Shown here: positions 25,456-33,410 of the stretch, piece after piece | Position numbering within the stretch: the stretch's first letter is position 1 | How the letters are laid out: the number at the start of each line of letters is the position of its first letter | NCBI RefSeq assembly: GCF_934630535.1 | Contig: NZ_CAKTVU010000006.1 | Location: 1 to 64,000, forward strand | Direction: 5' to 3' | From: an uncultured Senegalimassilia sp. | Lineage (GTDB): Bacteria; Actinomycetota; Coriobacteriia; Coriobacteriales; Eggerthellaceae | DNA: 64,000 nt | Notes under the pieces: generated by a model | What the model was told of the DNA's origin: nothing | What the model saw: the letters and a program-made list of their open reading frames with translations, nothing else | The model's database searches: none | Position numbers and translations under genes: made by a program

Positions 25456-25492
25456 GCGTTACGCGCGCTGCGACGCGCGGTTTGGAGGGCGA

Positions 25493-26899
25493 ATGGAACG
25501 CGAGAAGTTCGGAACCCGTCTTGGGTTCATCCTGGTGAGCGCAGGCTGCGCCATCGGCTTGGGCAACGTGTGGCGTTTCCCTTATATCACGGGAGAATAC
25601 GGCGGCGCGGCGTTCGTGATCATGTACCTGGTGTTCCTGGCCATCTTCGCGCTTCCGGCGCTCATCATGGAGTTCGCCGCCGGCCGCGCAAGCCAGCGCT
25701 CCATCGCGCGCAGCTACGATGTTCTCGAACCGGCGGGTACGAAGTGGCATGCGTTCAAGTGGCTGGCCCTGGCCGGCAACTACCTGCTCATGATGTTCTA
25801 CACCACCGTGGGCGGCTGGATGCTCGCCTTCGTGGTGAAAAGCGCCTCCGGCGAGTTCGTGGGGCTGGAAAGCTCCCAGGTGGCAGACGTTTTCAACGGC
25901 CTGCTTGCCGATCCGGTGCAGCTTGCCGTGTACATGCTCATTATCGTCGGCGTGGGCGTCGGCGTCACGCGCGCCGGCGTGCAGAAGGGCGTGGAGCGCG
26001 TGACGAAGGTCATGATGATGGCCCTGTTCGTGGTGCTCGTCGCCCTGTGCGTGCGCGCGGTCACGCTGCCCGGCGCAGCTGAGGGTCTGCGTTTCTACCT
26101 GATGCCCGATTTCAGCAAGATGTTCGCCGGCGCCACGCTGGCCGAGCAACTGGCAACGTTCGGCGATGCCGTGTACGCGGCCATGGGCCAGGCGTTCTTC
26201 ACCGTCTCGGTCGGCATGGGCGGCATGTCCATCTTCGGCAGCTACATCGGCAAGGACCACACGCTCACGGGCGAGGCGGTGCGCGTGGCCGGCCTCGATA
26301 CGCTCGTGGCGCTGATGGCGGGCCTCGTCATCTTCCCGTCCTGCTTCGCGTTCGGCGTGGAGCCGGGTTCGGGCCCGGGCCTGGTGTTCATCACGCTGCC
26401 CAGCGTGTTCAACGAGATGCCGTTCGGCCAGCTGTGGGCGGTGCTGTTCTTCGTGTTCATGACGTTCGCCGCGCTGTCAACCGTCATCGCCGTGTTCGAG
26501 AACATCATGAGCTTCACCATGGACCAGTGGGGGACGCCGCGCAAGAAGGCATGCCTGGTCAACGGCGTGTTGCTGGCCGTGCTTAGCCTGCCCTGCGTCC
26601 TGGGCTTCAACGTGTTGGCGGGCTTTACGGTTCCGGGTATCGGCGACATCCAGGCCATCGAGGACTTCCTGGTGTCGAACAACATCCTGCCGTGGGGCGG
26701 CTTGCTGCTGGTGCTGTTCTGCACGCGTAAAAGCGGGTGGGGCTGGGAAGGCTTCCTGGCGGAGGCCGACACGGGCAGCGGCCTGAAGTTCCCGCGGTGG
26801 GCGCGCGGCTACGTGACGTACGTCATCCCCGTGGGCATGCTCATCGTGTTTGCTATGGGTTACGCTCCCATCATCGCGAAATGGGCGGGGCTGGGCTGA
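25493..26899 (+). CDS. Neurotransmitter:sodium symporter (SNF/NSS) family transporter
   Basis: The 468-residue protein has 11-12 hydrophobic helices and the NSS signature in helix 1, GCAIGLGNVWRFPYITGEYGG, whose unwound part forms the substrate and Na1/Na2 sites. Bacterial members (LeuT, MhsT, TnaT) import amino acids with sodium; the substrate here is not readable. Conserved segments such as GQAFFTVSVGMGGMSIFGSY (helix 6 region) and FAALSTVIAVFEN (helix 8) fit the family. The ATG at 25493 follows GGAGGG. It sits between the ABC gene terminator and guaB and appears to be transcribed alone. Confidence 0.93.
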   Translation: MEREKFGTRLGFILVSAGCAIGLGNVWRFPYITGEYGGAAFVIMYLVFLAIFALPALIMEFAAGRASQRSIARSYDVLEPAGTKWHAFKWLALAGNYLLMMFYTTVGGWMLAFVVKSASGEFVGLESSQVADVFNGLLADPVQLAVYMLIIVGVGVGVTRAGVQKGVERVTKVMMMALFVVLVALCVRAVTLPGAAEGLRFYLMPDFSKMFAGATLAEQLATFGDAVYAAMGQAFFTVSVGMGGMSIFGSYIGKDHTLTGEAVRVAGLDTLVALMAGLVIFPSCFAFGVEPGSGPGLVFITLPSVFNEMPFGQLWAVLFFVFMTFAALSTVIAVFENIMSFTMDQWGTPRKKACLVNGVLLAVLSLPCVLGFNVLAGFTVPGIGDIQAIEDFLVSNNILPWGGLLLVLFCTRKSGWGWEGFLAEADTGSGLKFPRWARGYVTYVIPVGMLIVFAMGYAPIIAKWAGLG

Positions 26900-27047
26900 T
26901 AAGGCTTCGAAATCGTATATCGCGCCTGGTAGGGCCGCTGGGGAACCGGCGGTCCTTTTTGCTGCCTGAGAGCGCTTTCCTCCGTACGTTTCTCCACATT
27001 CTCCGCTATTTGCCGGCCCGCCCTCGCAATCGGGCCGTCGGCGTGAC

Positions 27048-27053
27048 TATAAT
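27048..27053 (+). promoter_or_regulatory. -10 element of guaB
   Basis: A perfect TATAAT lies 45 bp before the guaB start codon, preceded by TGAC. No good -35 element is visible at 16-18 bp. Confidence 0.55.
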
Positions 27054-27097
27054 GGCTAGCAACGAAAATCCCGTTGCGAGAAAAGGAGCCGTCTCCC

Positions 27098-28615
27098 ATG
27101 GCTTATTATTACGACGAGCCGTCACGTACGTTCAACGAGTATCTTCTGGTACCTGGTCATACGCCTGCTACGTGCGTTCCGGCGTCGGTGAGCCTGAAAA
27201 CCCCGTTGGTCAAGTACCGCAAGGGCCAGGAAGAGTGCCCGCTTTCGCTCAACATCCCCATGGTCAGCGCCATCATGGCCGCCGTGTCCGATGACAACAT
27301 GGCCGTCGCCCTGGCAACCGAGGGCGGTCTGAGCTTCATCTATGGCAACCAGACCATCGAGCAGGAAGCCGCCATGGTCGCCCGCGTGAAGAACTACAAG
27401 GCCGGCTTCGTCGAGTCCGACGCCAACCTTTCCCCCGACATGACGCTTAACCAGGTTGTTGCCCTGAAAGAGCAGACGGGCCACTCCACCATGCCCGTCA
27501 CCGACGACGGTTCCGCCCACGGCAAGCTGCTCGGCGTCGTCACCGAGCGCGACTACCGCCTGTCCCGCATGACCGGCGAGGAGAAGGTCTCCGAGTTCAT
27601 GACCCCGCTCGAGAAGCTGGTCACCGCCTCCGAGGACACCTCCCTCAAGGTTGCCAACGACATCATCTGGGATCACAAGCTGAACTCCCTGCCGCTGGTG
27701 GATGCCGAGGGCAAGCTGGTCTACATGGTGTTCCGCAAGGACTACGACAGCCATAAGTCCAACCCCAATGAAATGCTCGACAGCCACAAGCGCTACATCG
27801 TGGGCGCGGGCATCAACTCCCGCGACTACGCCGAGCGCGTTCCCGCGCTGGTCGAGGCCGGCGCCGACGTGTTGTGCATCGACAGCTCCGAGGGTTATTC
27901 CGACTGGCAGAAGATGACCATCGAGTGGGTGCGCGAGCACTACGGCGATTCCGTCAAGATCGGCGCAGGCAACGTCGTCGACGGCGAGGGCTTCCGCTTC
28001 CTGGCAGAGGCTGGCGCCGACTTCGTGAAGATCGGCATCGGCGGCGGTTCCATCTGCATCACCCGCGAGACCAAGGGCATCGGCCGCGGCCAGGCCACGG
28101 CAACCATCGAAGTGGCCAAGGCCCGCGACGAGTACTTCAAGGAGACCGGCATCTACGTGCCTATCTGCTCCGACGGCGGCATCGTCTACGACCATCACAT
28201 CTCCCTGGCGCTGGCCATGGGCGCCGACTTCGTCATGCTGGGCCGTTACTTCGCCCGCTTCGACGAGTCCCCGTCGGCAAAGGTCATGGTCAACGGCACC
28301 TACATGAAGGAATACTGGGGCGAGGGTTCGGCCCGTGCCCGCAACTGGGGCCGTTACGACCTGGGCGGCAAGAAGAGCCTGTCGTTCGAGGAAGGCGTCG
28401 ACTCCTACGTGCCCTACGCCGGCCCGCTTAAGGACAACATCGCGGTCACGCTGCTGAAGATCAAGTCCACCATGTGCAACTGCGGTGCGCTCACCATCCC
28501 CGAGTTCCAGGACAAGGCCAAGCTCACCGTCATCAGCTCCACCTCCATCGTCGAGGGCGGCGCGCACGACGTCGTGCTCAAGGACAAGGCTCCTTACGCC
28601 TCCAACATGCGCTAA
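27098..28615 (+). CDS. guaB: IMP dehydrogenase, Tritrichomonas-type
   Basis: GuaB oxidises IMP to XMP with NAD+, the first step of GMP synthesis. The 505-residue protein has a TIM barrel interrupted by a CBS pair (about residues 100-225). The active-site loop GIGGGSICITRETKGIGRG carries the catalytic Cys320; the mobile flap dyad is R419-Y420 in ARNWGRYDLGG. These loops, and the start AYYYDEPSRTFNEYLLVPG, are much closer to the well-studied enzyme of the protist Tritrichomonas foetus (Cys319, Arg418-Tyr419) than to the common bacterial form (GSICTTRxVxGVG). The ATG at 27098 follows AAAAGGAG; earlier in-frame codons are noncoding. The gene is monocistronic, with a TATAAT at 27048. Confidence 0.96.
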   Translation: MAYYYDEPSRTFNEYLLVPGHTPATCVPASVSLKTPLVKYRKGQEECPLSLNIPMVSAIMAAVSDDNMAVALATEGGLSFIYGNQTIEQEAAMVARVKNYKAGFVESDANLSPDMTLNQVVALKEQTGHSTMPVTDDGSAHGKLLGVVTERDYRLSRMTGEEKVSEFMTPLEKLVTASEDTSLKVANDIIWDHKLNSLPLVDAEGKLVYMVFRKDYDSHKSNPNEMLDSHKRYIVGAGINSRDYAERVPALVEAGADVLCIDSSEGYSDWQKMTIEWVREHYGDSVKIGAGNVVDGEGFRFLAEAGADFVKIGIGGGSICITRETKGIGRGQATATIEVAKARDEYFKETGIYVPICSDGGIVYDHHISLALAMGADFVMLGRYFARFDESPSAKVMVNGTYMKEYWGEGSARARNWGRYDLGGKKSLSFEEGVDSYVPYAGPLKDNIAVTLLKIKSTMCNCGALTIPEFQDKAKLTVISSTSIVEGGAHDVVLKDKAPYASNMR

Positions 28616-28659
28616 GCTTGTCGTCTAGCTAAACGCAAAGCCTCGCAAAGTTCTCGAAT

Positions 28660-28695
28660 CGCCCCCGATTCCCGGTGTGGAAGCGGGGGCGTTCT
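28660..28695 (+). terminator. guaB terminator candidate
   Basis: CGCCCCCG (28660-28667) pairs with the CGGGGGCG at 28684-28691, followed by TTCTT. It is weaker than the next hairpin. Confidence 0.5.
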
Positions 28696-28781
28696 TGGTT
28701 TGCGGGACGGAAATACGGCTACAAGGGCGGAATACGCGTCGCGTTCAGGGGCATCGACGGCTTCTAGGGCGTGATGCGCAT

Positions 28782-28823
28782 CAAATTAAGAAGCATCGGT
28801 GAAGGCCGATGCTTCTTAATTTG
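28782..28823. terminator. Strong bidirectional terminator between guaB and LysR gene
   Basis: Two perfect 18-bp arms (28782-28799 and 28806-28823, CAAATTAAGAAGCATCGG and complement) enclose a 6-base loop; AT-rich outer ends give a T tail on both strands. The 321-bp spacer 28616-28937 holds this and the weaker hairpin and no gene. Confidence 0.85.
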
Positions 28824-28937
28824 CTTGAATTCGTCTTTTGTCCAATCAATCTGACGGGATGCTGCCGCGAGCCGTTTGACGCGGAACGGGGTTCCGCTTG
28901 CAAGGGGTTTTGCGTGCGCGGCATCCCATTCGGGCCG

Positions 28938-29858
28938 CTATCGAGCGGTCACCCCCTCACTCTCGCCGATGATGCGGTGCAATTCCTCGATGTAGCGGTC
29001 CAAAAGCTCAGAAGGCTTGCGCTCGTTGTGCATGATGTACCCGACAGTCATGCGCTCGTCGGTGTCAAGGGGAATGCTGACGATGCCCGTATGCATCTCG
29101 CTCGAAAGCACGCCCGTGGAAAGCGTGTAGCCGTTATAGCTGGTCAGCAGGTTGGAAAGCGTGCCGCGGTCGGAGATGCGGATGTTGCGGGAGTGCTCGA
29201 CGTAGCTGAGCGGCTCCTCGGAGTAGTAGAATGAGTTCGCGGTGCCCTGCTCGAAGCTGTAGCGAGGCCACACGGTCAGCTCCTCGGGCTTGATGATATC
29301 GCGTCCGGCCAGCGGGTGGCTCTCGCCAACGAACACGTGCACGCCCGCGTCGAACAGCGGGTAGAACGACACATCGGCGTCGTCGAAGGCCTTCTGCATG
29401 ACGCGCTGGTTAAACGCATCCAGGTACAGTATGCCCACTTCGCTGCGGAACGACCGCACGTCGTCGATGATCTCGGCGGTGGTGGTTTCCCGAAGGATGA
29501 AATCGAAGAAATCCCCCTCGCATTGCTCGACCACGTTCACGAAGGCCTCCACGCTGAAGGCATAGTGCTGGGTGGACACCGCCAGGCGCGCCTGGGGCTT
29601 TTCCTTGTTGGCGTAGCGCGATTCCAGCATGTTCGCCTGCTCGATGACCTGACGTGCGTAACCGAGCAGCTCGGTGCCGTCGTTGGTCAACGTCACGCCG
29701 CGGTTGCTGCGCGTGAAGATGGAGATGCCGAGCTCCTGCTCAAGCTCCTTGATGGCGGTGGATAGGTTCGACTGCGACGCGTAGAGGTTCTGCGCGGCGG
29801 CGTTGATCGATCCGTATTCGGCAATGGCGATAAGGTAACGAAGCTGTTGAAGCGTCAT
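28938..29858 (-). CDS. LysR-family transcriptional regulator
   Basis: The 306-residue protein has the N-terminal winged helix of LysR regulators (MTLQQLRYLIAIAEYGSINAAA, then QSNLSTAIKELEQELGISIF, residues 1-60) and a periplasmic-binding-like effector domain (about 90-295). The target genes and co-inducer are unknown. The start is the ATG at 29858, where the canonical LysR N-terminus begins, with GAAGGA ahead; the frame is open 37 codons further but without family match. It is transcribed away from the tRNA genes, and the tRNA promoter at 29950 lies in the same intergenic region. Confidence 0.92.
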   Translation of the reverse strand: MTLQQLRYLIAIAEYGSINAAAQNLYASQSNLSTAIKELEQELGISIFTRSNRGVTLTNDGTELLGYARQVIEQANMLESRYANKEKPQARLAVSTQHYAFSVEAFVNVVEQCEGDFFDFILRETTTAEIIDDVRSFRSEVGILYLDAFNQRVMQKAFDDADVSFYPLFDAGVHVFVGESHPLAGRDIIKPEELTVWPRYSFEQGTANSFYYSEEPLSYVEHSRNIRISDRGTLSNLLTSYNGYTLSTGVLSSEMHTGIVSIPLDTDERMTVGYIMHNERKPSELLDRYIEELHRIIGESEGVTAR

Positions 29859-29949
29859 AATTGCGTCCTTCGCGAAAGATAGCGTTGCAACGCATTGTAA
29901 AGCTCGGAGGTCGTAATTGCGGCGGCAAGATGAATTCCCCATTTTCCCG

Positions 29950-29978
29950 TTGACCGTTTCATGGGGCACCGGTAAAAT
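29950..29978 (+). promoter_or_regulatory. Promoter of the tRNA-Lys/tRNA-Gln unit
   Basis: TTGACC (29950-29955) and TAAAAT (29973-29978) are 17 bp apart, the optimal sigma70 spacing. Transcription would begin near 29985, 17 bp before the tRNA. Confidence 0.7.
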
Positions 29979-30001
29979 GGATAGCCGCGCATATGCGAAG
30001 T

Positions 30002-30077
30002 GGGCCTTTAGCTCAGTCGGTAGAGCAGGGGACTTTTAATCCCAAGGTCGTGGGTTCGATCCCCACAGGGCCCACCA
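30002..30077 (+). tRNA. tRNA-Lys (anticodon UUU)
   Basis: The 76-nt sequence forms a full cloverleaf. Acceptor GGGCCTT pairs with AGGGCCC, the anticodon loop is CTTTTAA with anticodon TTT, the T loop is GGTTCGATCC, and the CCA end is encoded (30075-30077). Confidence 0.97.
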
Positions 30078-30114
30078 CTTTTTGCGCAGGGCCGCCACGG
30101 CGGTTTGAATGCAC

Positions 30115-30188
30115 TGGGCCATCGTCCAACGGCAGGACTCTGGTTTTTGGTACCAGCTACCTAGGTTCGAATCCTAGTGGCCCAGCCA
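30115..30188 (+). tRNA. tRNA-Gln (anticodon UUG)
   Basis: Acceptor TGGGCCA pairs with TGGCCCA; the anticodon arm CTGGT-TTTTGGT-ACCAG has anticodon TTG; the T arm CTAGGTTCGAATCCTAG is intact; discriminator G and encoded CCA follow. It lies 37 bp after tRNA-Lys and is surely co-transcribed with it. Confidence 0.96.
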
Positions 30189-30201
30189 TTTAACGTTTCA
30201 G

Positions 30202-30224
30202 CCTCCCGATCGGGAGGTTTTTTA
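30202..30224 (+). terminator. Terminator of the tRNA unit
   Basis: The palindrome CCTCCCGATCGGGAGG (30202-30217) is followed by TTTTTTATT. Confidence 0.85.
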
Positions 30225-30268
30225 TTGCCCGAGAACATTCGGAACACGTGATTTCTCTTGTCAGGCTC

Positions 30269-30296
30269 TTGACGCATCGCGGTTAAGGGGTATAGT
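30269..30296 (+). promoter_or_regulatory. Distal promoter of the infA-rplQ operon
   Basis: TTGACG (30269-30274) and TATAGT (30291-30296) are 16 bp apart. Transcripts from here would start near 30303 and carry a leader of about 260 nt before infA. The 30300-30510 segment contains no gene but several possible GC-rich hairpins, such as GCCGACAAGGCGGC. Confidence 0.6.
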
Positions 30297-30513
30297 TGCA
30301 AGAATCTGAACGCGAATCTCATCTTATTCATTCTCACGCGTTAAGCCGACAAGGCGGCTGCGCACTGCGCGAATACCTGGCGGCCTCGCCCAATCTCAGC
30401 GGCGAAGGCTGCGCGGCATCTAGACCGCACGCCTGACATGCAGGTATCGAAAAGCCACGAGCTCCTCTGGTCTTGTGCGCTTTGTGTATTTTCCCCACAC
30501 AACTCAATAAGTT

Positions 30514-30522
30514 TGGTATCAT
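30514..30522 (+). promoter_or_regulatory. Proximal extended -10 promoter of infA
   Basis: TGGTATCAT is an extended -10 element (TGn plus five of six of TATAAT) 44 bp before the infA start codon. The same nonamer precedes eno at 34974. Confidence 0.55.
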
Positions 30523-30566
30523 TCCGGATTGCTGCGAAAAGACGAATTTAGTTTGAAGGAGCACCG

Positions 30567-30785
30567 TTGACCAAGCAAGATGTTATCGAACTGGGTGGTA
30601 AGGTTCTGGAAGCCCTGCCGAACGCCATGTTCAAGGTGGAGCTGGAAAACGGCCACCAAATCCTGGCCCACATTTCCGGCAAGATGCGTATGCATTACAT
30701 CAAGATCTTGCCCGGCGACAAGGTGACGGTCGAACTGTCCGTCTACGACTTGAACCGCGGGCGCATCACGTACCGTTTCAAGTAG
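30567..30785 (+). CDS. infA: Translation initiation factor IF-1
   Basis: IF-1 binds the A site of the 30S subunit during initiation. The 72-residue S1-like OB fold (GGKVLEALPNAMFKVELENG, HISGKMRMHYIKILPGDKV, YDLNRGRITYRFK) is full length. Translation starts at a TTG (30567) after GAAGGAG, giving the usual MTKQDVIE N-terminus. It heads the operon infA-rpmJ-rpsM-rpsK-rpsD-rpoA-rplQ. The spc-operon genes that often precede infA (secY, adk, map) are absent upstream; tRNA genes and a LysR gene are there instead. Confidence 0.97.
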   Translation: MTKQDVIELGGKVLEALPNAMFKVELENGHQILAHISGKMRMHYIKILPGDKVTVELSVYDLNRGRITYRFK

Positions 30786-30885
30786 TCTCAGCCCGCGCGC
30801 AAGCCGGCGCGCCAGTATCCCCGAGAATAATCACCTGCGGCTGGGTGTGTACATATAGGACCGCATTAACCGAAAGGAAATTGAA

Positions 30886-30999
30886 ATGAAGGTACGTCCT
30901 TCGGTCAAGAAAATGTGCGACAAGTGCAAGATCATTCGACGCCATGGCAAGGTCCTCGTTATCTGCGAGAACCCCCGTCATAAGCAGCGTCAAGGCTAG
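30886..30999 (+). CDS. rpmJ: 50S ribosomal protein L36
   Basis: This 37-codon gene begins with ATG at 30886 after GAAAGGAAA. The product MKVRPSVKKMCDKCKIIRRH and onward is the zinc-binding form of L36, with Cys11, Cys14, Cys27 and His32 as ligands. It stabilises domain contacts in 23S rRNA. It lies between infA and rpsM, 100 bp and 21 bp away, in the conserved order. Confidence 0.97.
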   Translation: MKVRPSVKKMCDKCKIIRRHGKVLVICENPRHKQRQG

Positions 31000-31020
31000 G
31001 AAGAAAGAGGAGATAAACCT

Positions 31021-31389
31021 ATGGCACGTCTTGTTGGTGTCGACCTTCCTCGCGACAAGCGCATTGAAGTCGGCTTGACCTACATCTACGGCATTGGCCT
31101 GACCACGTCCAAGAAGATCTTGGCTGAGACGGGCATCAATCCGGACACGCGCACGAACGACCTCACCGAAGAGGATCTCGTCAAGCTGCGTGACTACATC
31201 CAGAACAACATCAAGGTGGAGGGCGACCTGCACCGCGAGGTGTCTCAGAACATCAAGCGCCTTATGGAAATCGGCTGCTACCGTGGCCTGCGTCATCGCA
31301 AGGGCCTGCCCGTTCGCGGTCAGCGCACCCACACGAATGCCCGTACCCGCAAGGGTCCCCGCAAGCAAATCGGCGGCAAGAAGAAGTAA
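31021..31389 (+). CDS. rpsM: 30S ribosomal protein S13
   Basis: The 122-residue protein shows S13 features: MARLVGVDLPRDKRIEVGLTY at the N-terminus, the helix-two-turns-helix region, GLRHRKGLPVRGQRTHTNAR and a basic C-terminal tail ending GGKKK that reaches the P-site tRNA. It is located at the head of the 30S subunit and contacts L5 of the 50S. GAAAGAGGAG precedes the ATG. It is the third gene of the operon, 16 bp before rpsK. Confidence 0.98.
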   Translation: MARLVGVDLPRDKRIEVGLTYIYGIGLTTSKKILAETGINPDTRTNDLTEEDLVKLRDYIQNNIKVEGDLHREVSQNIKRLMEIGCYRGLRHRKGLPVRGQRTHTNARTRKGPRKQIGGKKK

Positions 31390-31405
31390 GTAAGGGAGCT
31401 AAGAA

Positions 31406-31804
31406 GTGGCAACTAAGAAAAACGTGCGCACGCGCATCAAGCGCTCCGAGCGCAAGAACATTGCCGTTGGCGCTGCGCATATCAAGTCTACGTTCAACAA
31501 CACCATTGTCAGCATCACCGATCCTCAGGGCAACGTGATCTCTTGGCAGTCCGCCGGTACCGTCGGCTTCAAGGGTTCCCGTAAGTCCACGCCGTTTGCC
31601 GCGCAGATGGCTGCTGAGGCTGCTGCCAAGACGGCTATGGAGCACGGCCTGAAGAAGGTCGCCGTTTACGTGAAGGGCCCCGGCTCGGGTCGTGAGACGG
31701 CTATCCGTTCGCTGCAGGCTACCGGTCTGGAAGTCGCCAGCATTCAGGACTGCACCCCCATTCCGCACAACGGCTGCCGCCCCAAGAAGCGTCGTCGCGT
31801 GTAA
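31406..31804 (+). CDS. rpsK: 30S ribosomal protein S11
   Basis: The 132-residue protein carries S11 blocks AHIKSTFNNTIVSITDPQGN, KSTPFAAQMAAEAAAK and the C-terminal DCTPIPHNGCRPKKRRRV. It binds 16S rRNA in the platform near the E site. The start is GTG at 31406 with AAGGGAG ahead. It is the fourth gene of the ribosomal operon. Confidence 0.98.
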   Translation: MATKKNVRTRIKRSERKNIAVGAAHIKSTFNNTIVSITDPQGNVISWQSAGTVGFKGSRKSTPFAAQMAAEAAAKTAMEHGLKKVAVYVKGPGSGRETAIRSLQATGLEVASIQDCTPIPHNGCRPKKRRRV

Positions 31805-31823
31805 CTGAAAGGATCTATTTACT

Positions 31824-32420
31824 ATGGCTATCAATAGAACTCCGGTTCTTAAGCGCTGCCGCCAGCTGGGCCTGGATCCCGTCGTGCTGGGTTACAGCAG
31901 CTCCAAGACTTCCAAGCGCGAGCCCAAGCGTCGTCGTAAGGAATCCGAGTACGCGATGCAGCTTCGCGAGAAGCAGAAGGTCAAGTTCATCTACGGCGTG
32001 CTGGAGAAGCAGTTCCATGGCTACTTCAACAAGGCCAAGTCCATGCCGGGCATCACGGGTGACAACCTCATGATTATCCTGGAGTCCCGTCTGGACAGCG
32101 TGATCTTCCGTCTGGGCTTCGCCCGCACCCGCAAGGAAGCTCGTCAGATCGTGACCCACGGCCACATCACCGTCAACGGTCGCCGCGTGGACATCCCGTC
32201 CTACCGCGTCAAGGCCGGCGACAAGATCGCCGTTGCCGACAAGTCCAAGGAACTGCTGGTCATCAAGAGCGCTCTGGTCTCCAACGCCCGTTTCCAGGTT
32301 CCGGCTTGGCTCGAGGTTGACATCGAGAAGCTGCAGGGCAGTGTTCTGGCTCTTCCGACCCGCGATCAGATCGATCTCGACATCCGCGAACAGCTCATCG
32401 TCGAGCTCTACTCCAAGTAA
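31824..32420 (+). CDS. rpsD: 30S ribosomal protein S4
   Basis: S4 is a primary 16S rRNA-binding protein that nucleates the 30S body and can repress its own operon in some bacteria. The 198-residue protein has the conserved core RLGFARTRKEARQIVTHGHI of the S4 RNA-binding domain and the typical C-terminus QLIVELYSK. The N-terminal region has only one cysteine (KRCRQLGLDP), so it is the zinc-free type rather than the four-Cys type. GAAAGGATC precedes the ATG. It lies between rpsK and rpoA. Confidence 0.98.
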   Translation: MAINRTPVLKRCRQLGLDPVVLGYSSSKTSKREPKRRRKESEYAMQLREKQKVKFIYGVLEKQFHGYFNKAKSMPGITGDNLMIILESRLDSVIFRLGFARTRKEARQIVTHGHITVNGRRVDIPSYRVKAGDKIAVADKSKELLVIKSALVSNARFQVPAWLEVDIEKLQGSVLALPTRDQIDLDIREQLIVELYSK

Positions 32421-32447
32421 TCGCGCTAGTAAGGAGGCTTACCCAAC

Positions 32448-33398
32448 ATGACAGAGTTCATGAGGCCGACGGTAACAACGGAAGAAGTCAACGATACTGT
32501 TGCGCGTTTCATCGTGGAACCGCTGGAGCGTGGCTACGGCTATACGCTGGGTAACAGCATGCGTCGCGTTCTGCTGTCGTCTCTCGACGGCGCCAAGGCG
32601 ACGGCCATCCAAATCGACGGTGTGCAGCACGAGTTCACCACGGCTGAAGGCGTCATCGAGGATATCACCGATATCGTCCTGAACGTCAAGGGCCTGGTCT
32701 TCTCGGCTCTCAATGACGACGTGGAAGAGGCCACGGCTCATGTTTCTGCCGAGGGCCCCTGCGTTGTGACCGGTGCGGACCTTCAGGTTCCCACCGAGTT
32801 CACGCTGATCAACCCCGAGCATGTCATCGCAACGGTTGCCGACGGCGGCCAGCTTGACATGACGGTTCGCATCGGCGTGGGCCGCGGTTACGTTTCCGCC
32901 GAGCGCAACAAGCGCACGGAGGATCCTATCGGCGTCATCCATGTCGACTCGCTGTTCTCCCCGGTTCGCCGTTGCACGATGAACGTGACCGACACCCGCG
33001 TGGGCCAGCGTACCGACTACGATAAGTTGGTTTTGGAGGTTGAGACGGACGGCTCCATCGAGCCTATCGATGCGGTCACCCGTGCTGCCAACATCATCAA
33101 CCAGTACATGGGCGCGTTCCTCAGCCTGACCAGCACCCCCGAAGAGGAAGAGGGCGAAGTGCCGTCCATCTTCGCTCCGGAGGGTCAGGAGTCGAACGCC
33201 GAGCTGGACAAGCAGATCGAGGACCTGGACCTGTCCGTCCGCTCGTACAACTGCCTGAAGCGCGCCGGCATCCATTCGGTGCGCCAGCTGGTCGAGTTCT
33301 CCGAGAACGACCTGCTGAACATCAGGAACTTTGGTGCGAAGTCCATTGAGGAAGTGAAGGACAAGCTCATTTCCATGGACCTCAATTTGAAGCAATAG
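32448..33398 (+). CDS. rpoA: RNA polymerase alpha subunit
   Basis: The 316-residue protein has the dimerising N-terminal domain (RFIVEPLERGYGYTLGNSMRRVLLSSL, about 20-46, contacts beta) and the DNA-binding C-terminal domain (LDLSVRSYNCLKRAGIHSVRQL to RNFGAKSIEEVKDKL, about 245-310), joined by an acidic linker. AAGGAGG precedes the ATG at 32448. The last codon is 12 bp from rplQ. This is the expected alpha-operon arrangement. Confidence 0.98.
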   Translation: MTEFMRPTVTTEEVNDTVARFIVEPLERGYGYTLGNSMRRVLLSSLDGAKATAIQIDGVQHEFTTAEGVIEDITDIVLNVKGLVFSALNDDVEEATAHVSAEGPCVVTGADLQVPTEFTLINPEHVIATVADGGQLDMTVRIGVGRGYVSAERNKRTEDPIGVIHVDSLFSPVRRCTMNVTDTRVGQRTDYDKLVLEVETDGSIEPIDAVTRAANIINQYMGAFLSLTSTPEEEEGEVPSIFAPEGQESNAELDKQIEDLDLSVRSYNCLKRAGIHSVRQLVEFSENDLLNIRNFGAKSIEEVKDKLISMDLNLKQ

Positions 33399-33410
33399 GA
33401 GAAACCTACC

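Noticed and set aside
25454..25492. Earlier start for the NSS transporter
   Set aside because: The 13 extra codons lie directly behind the terminator and before the ribosome site GGAGGG; family N-termini begin near the ATG at 25493.
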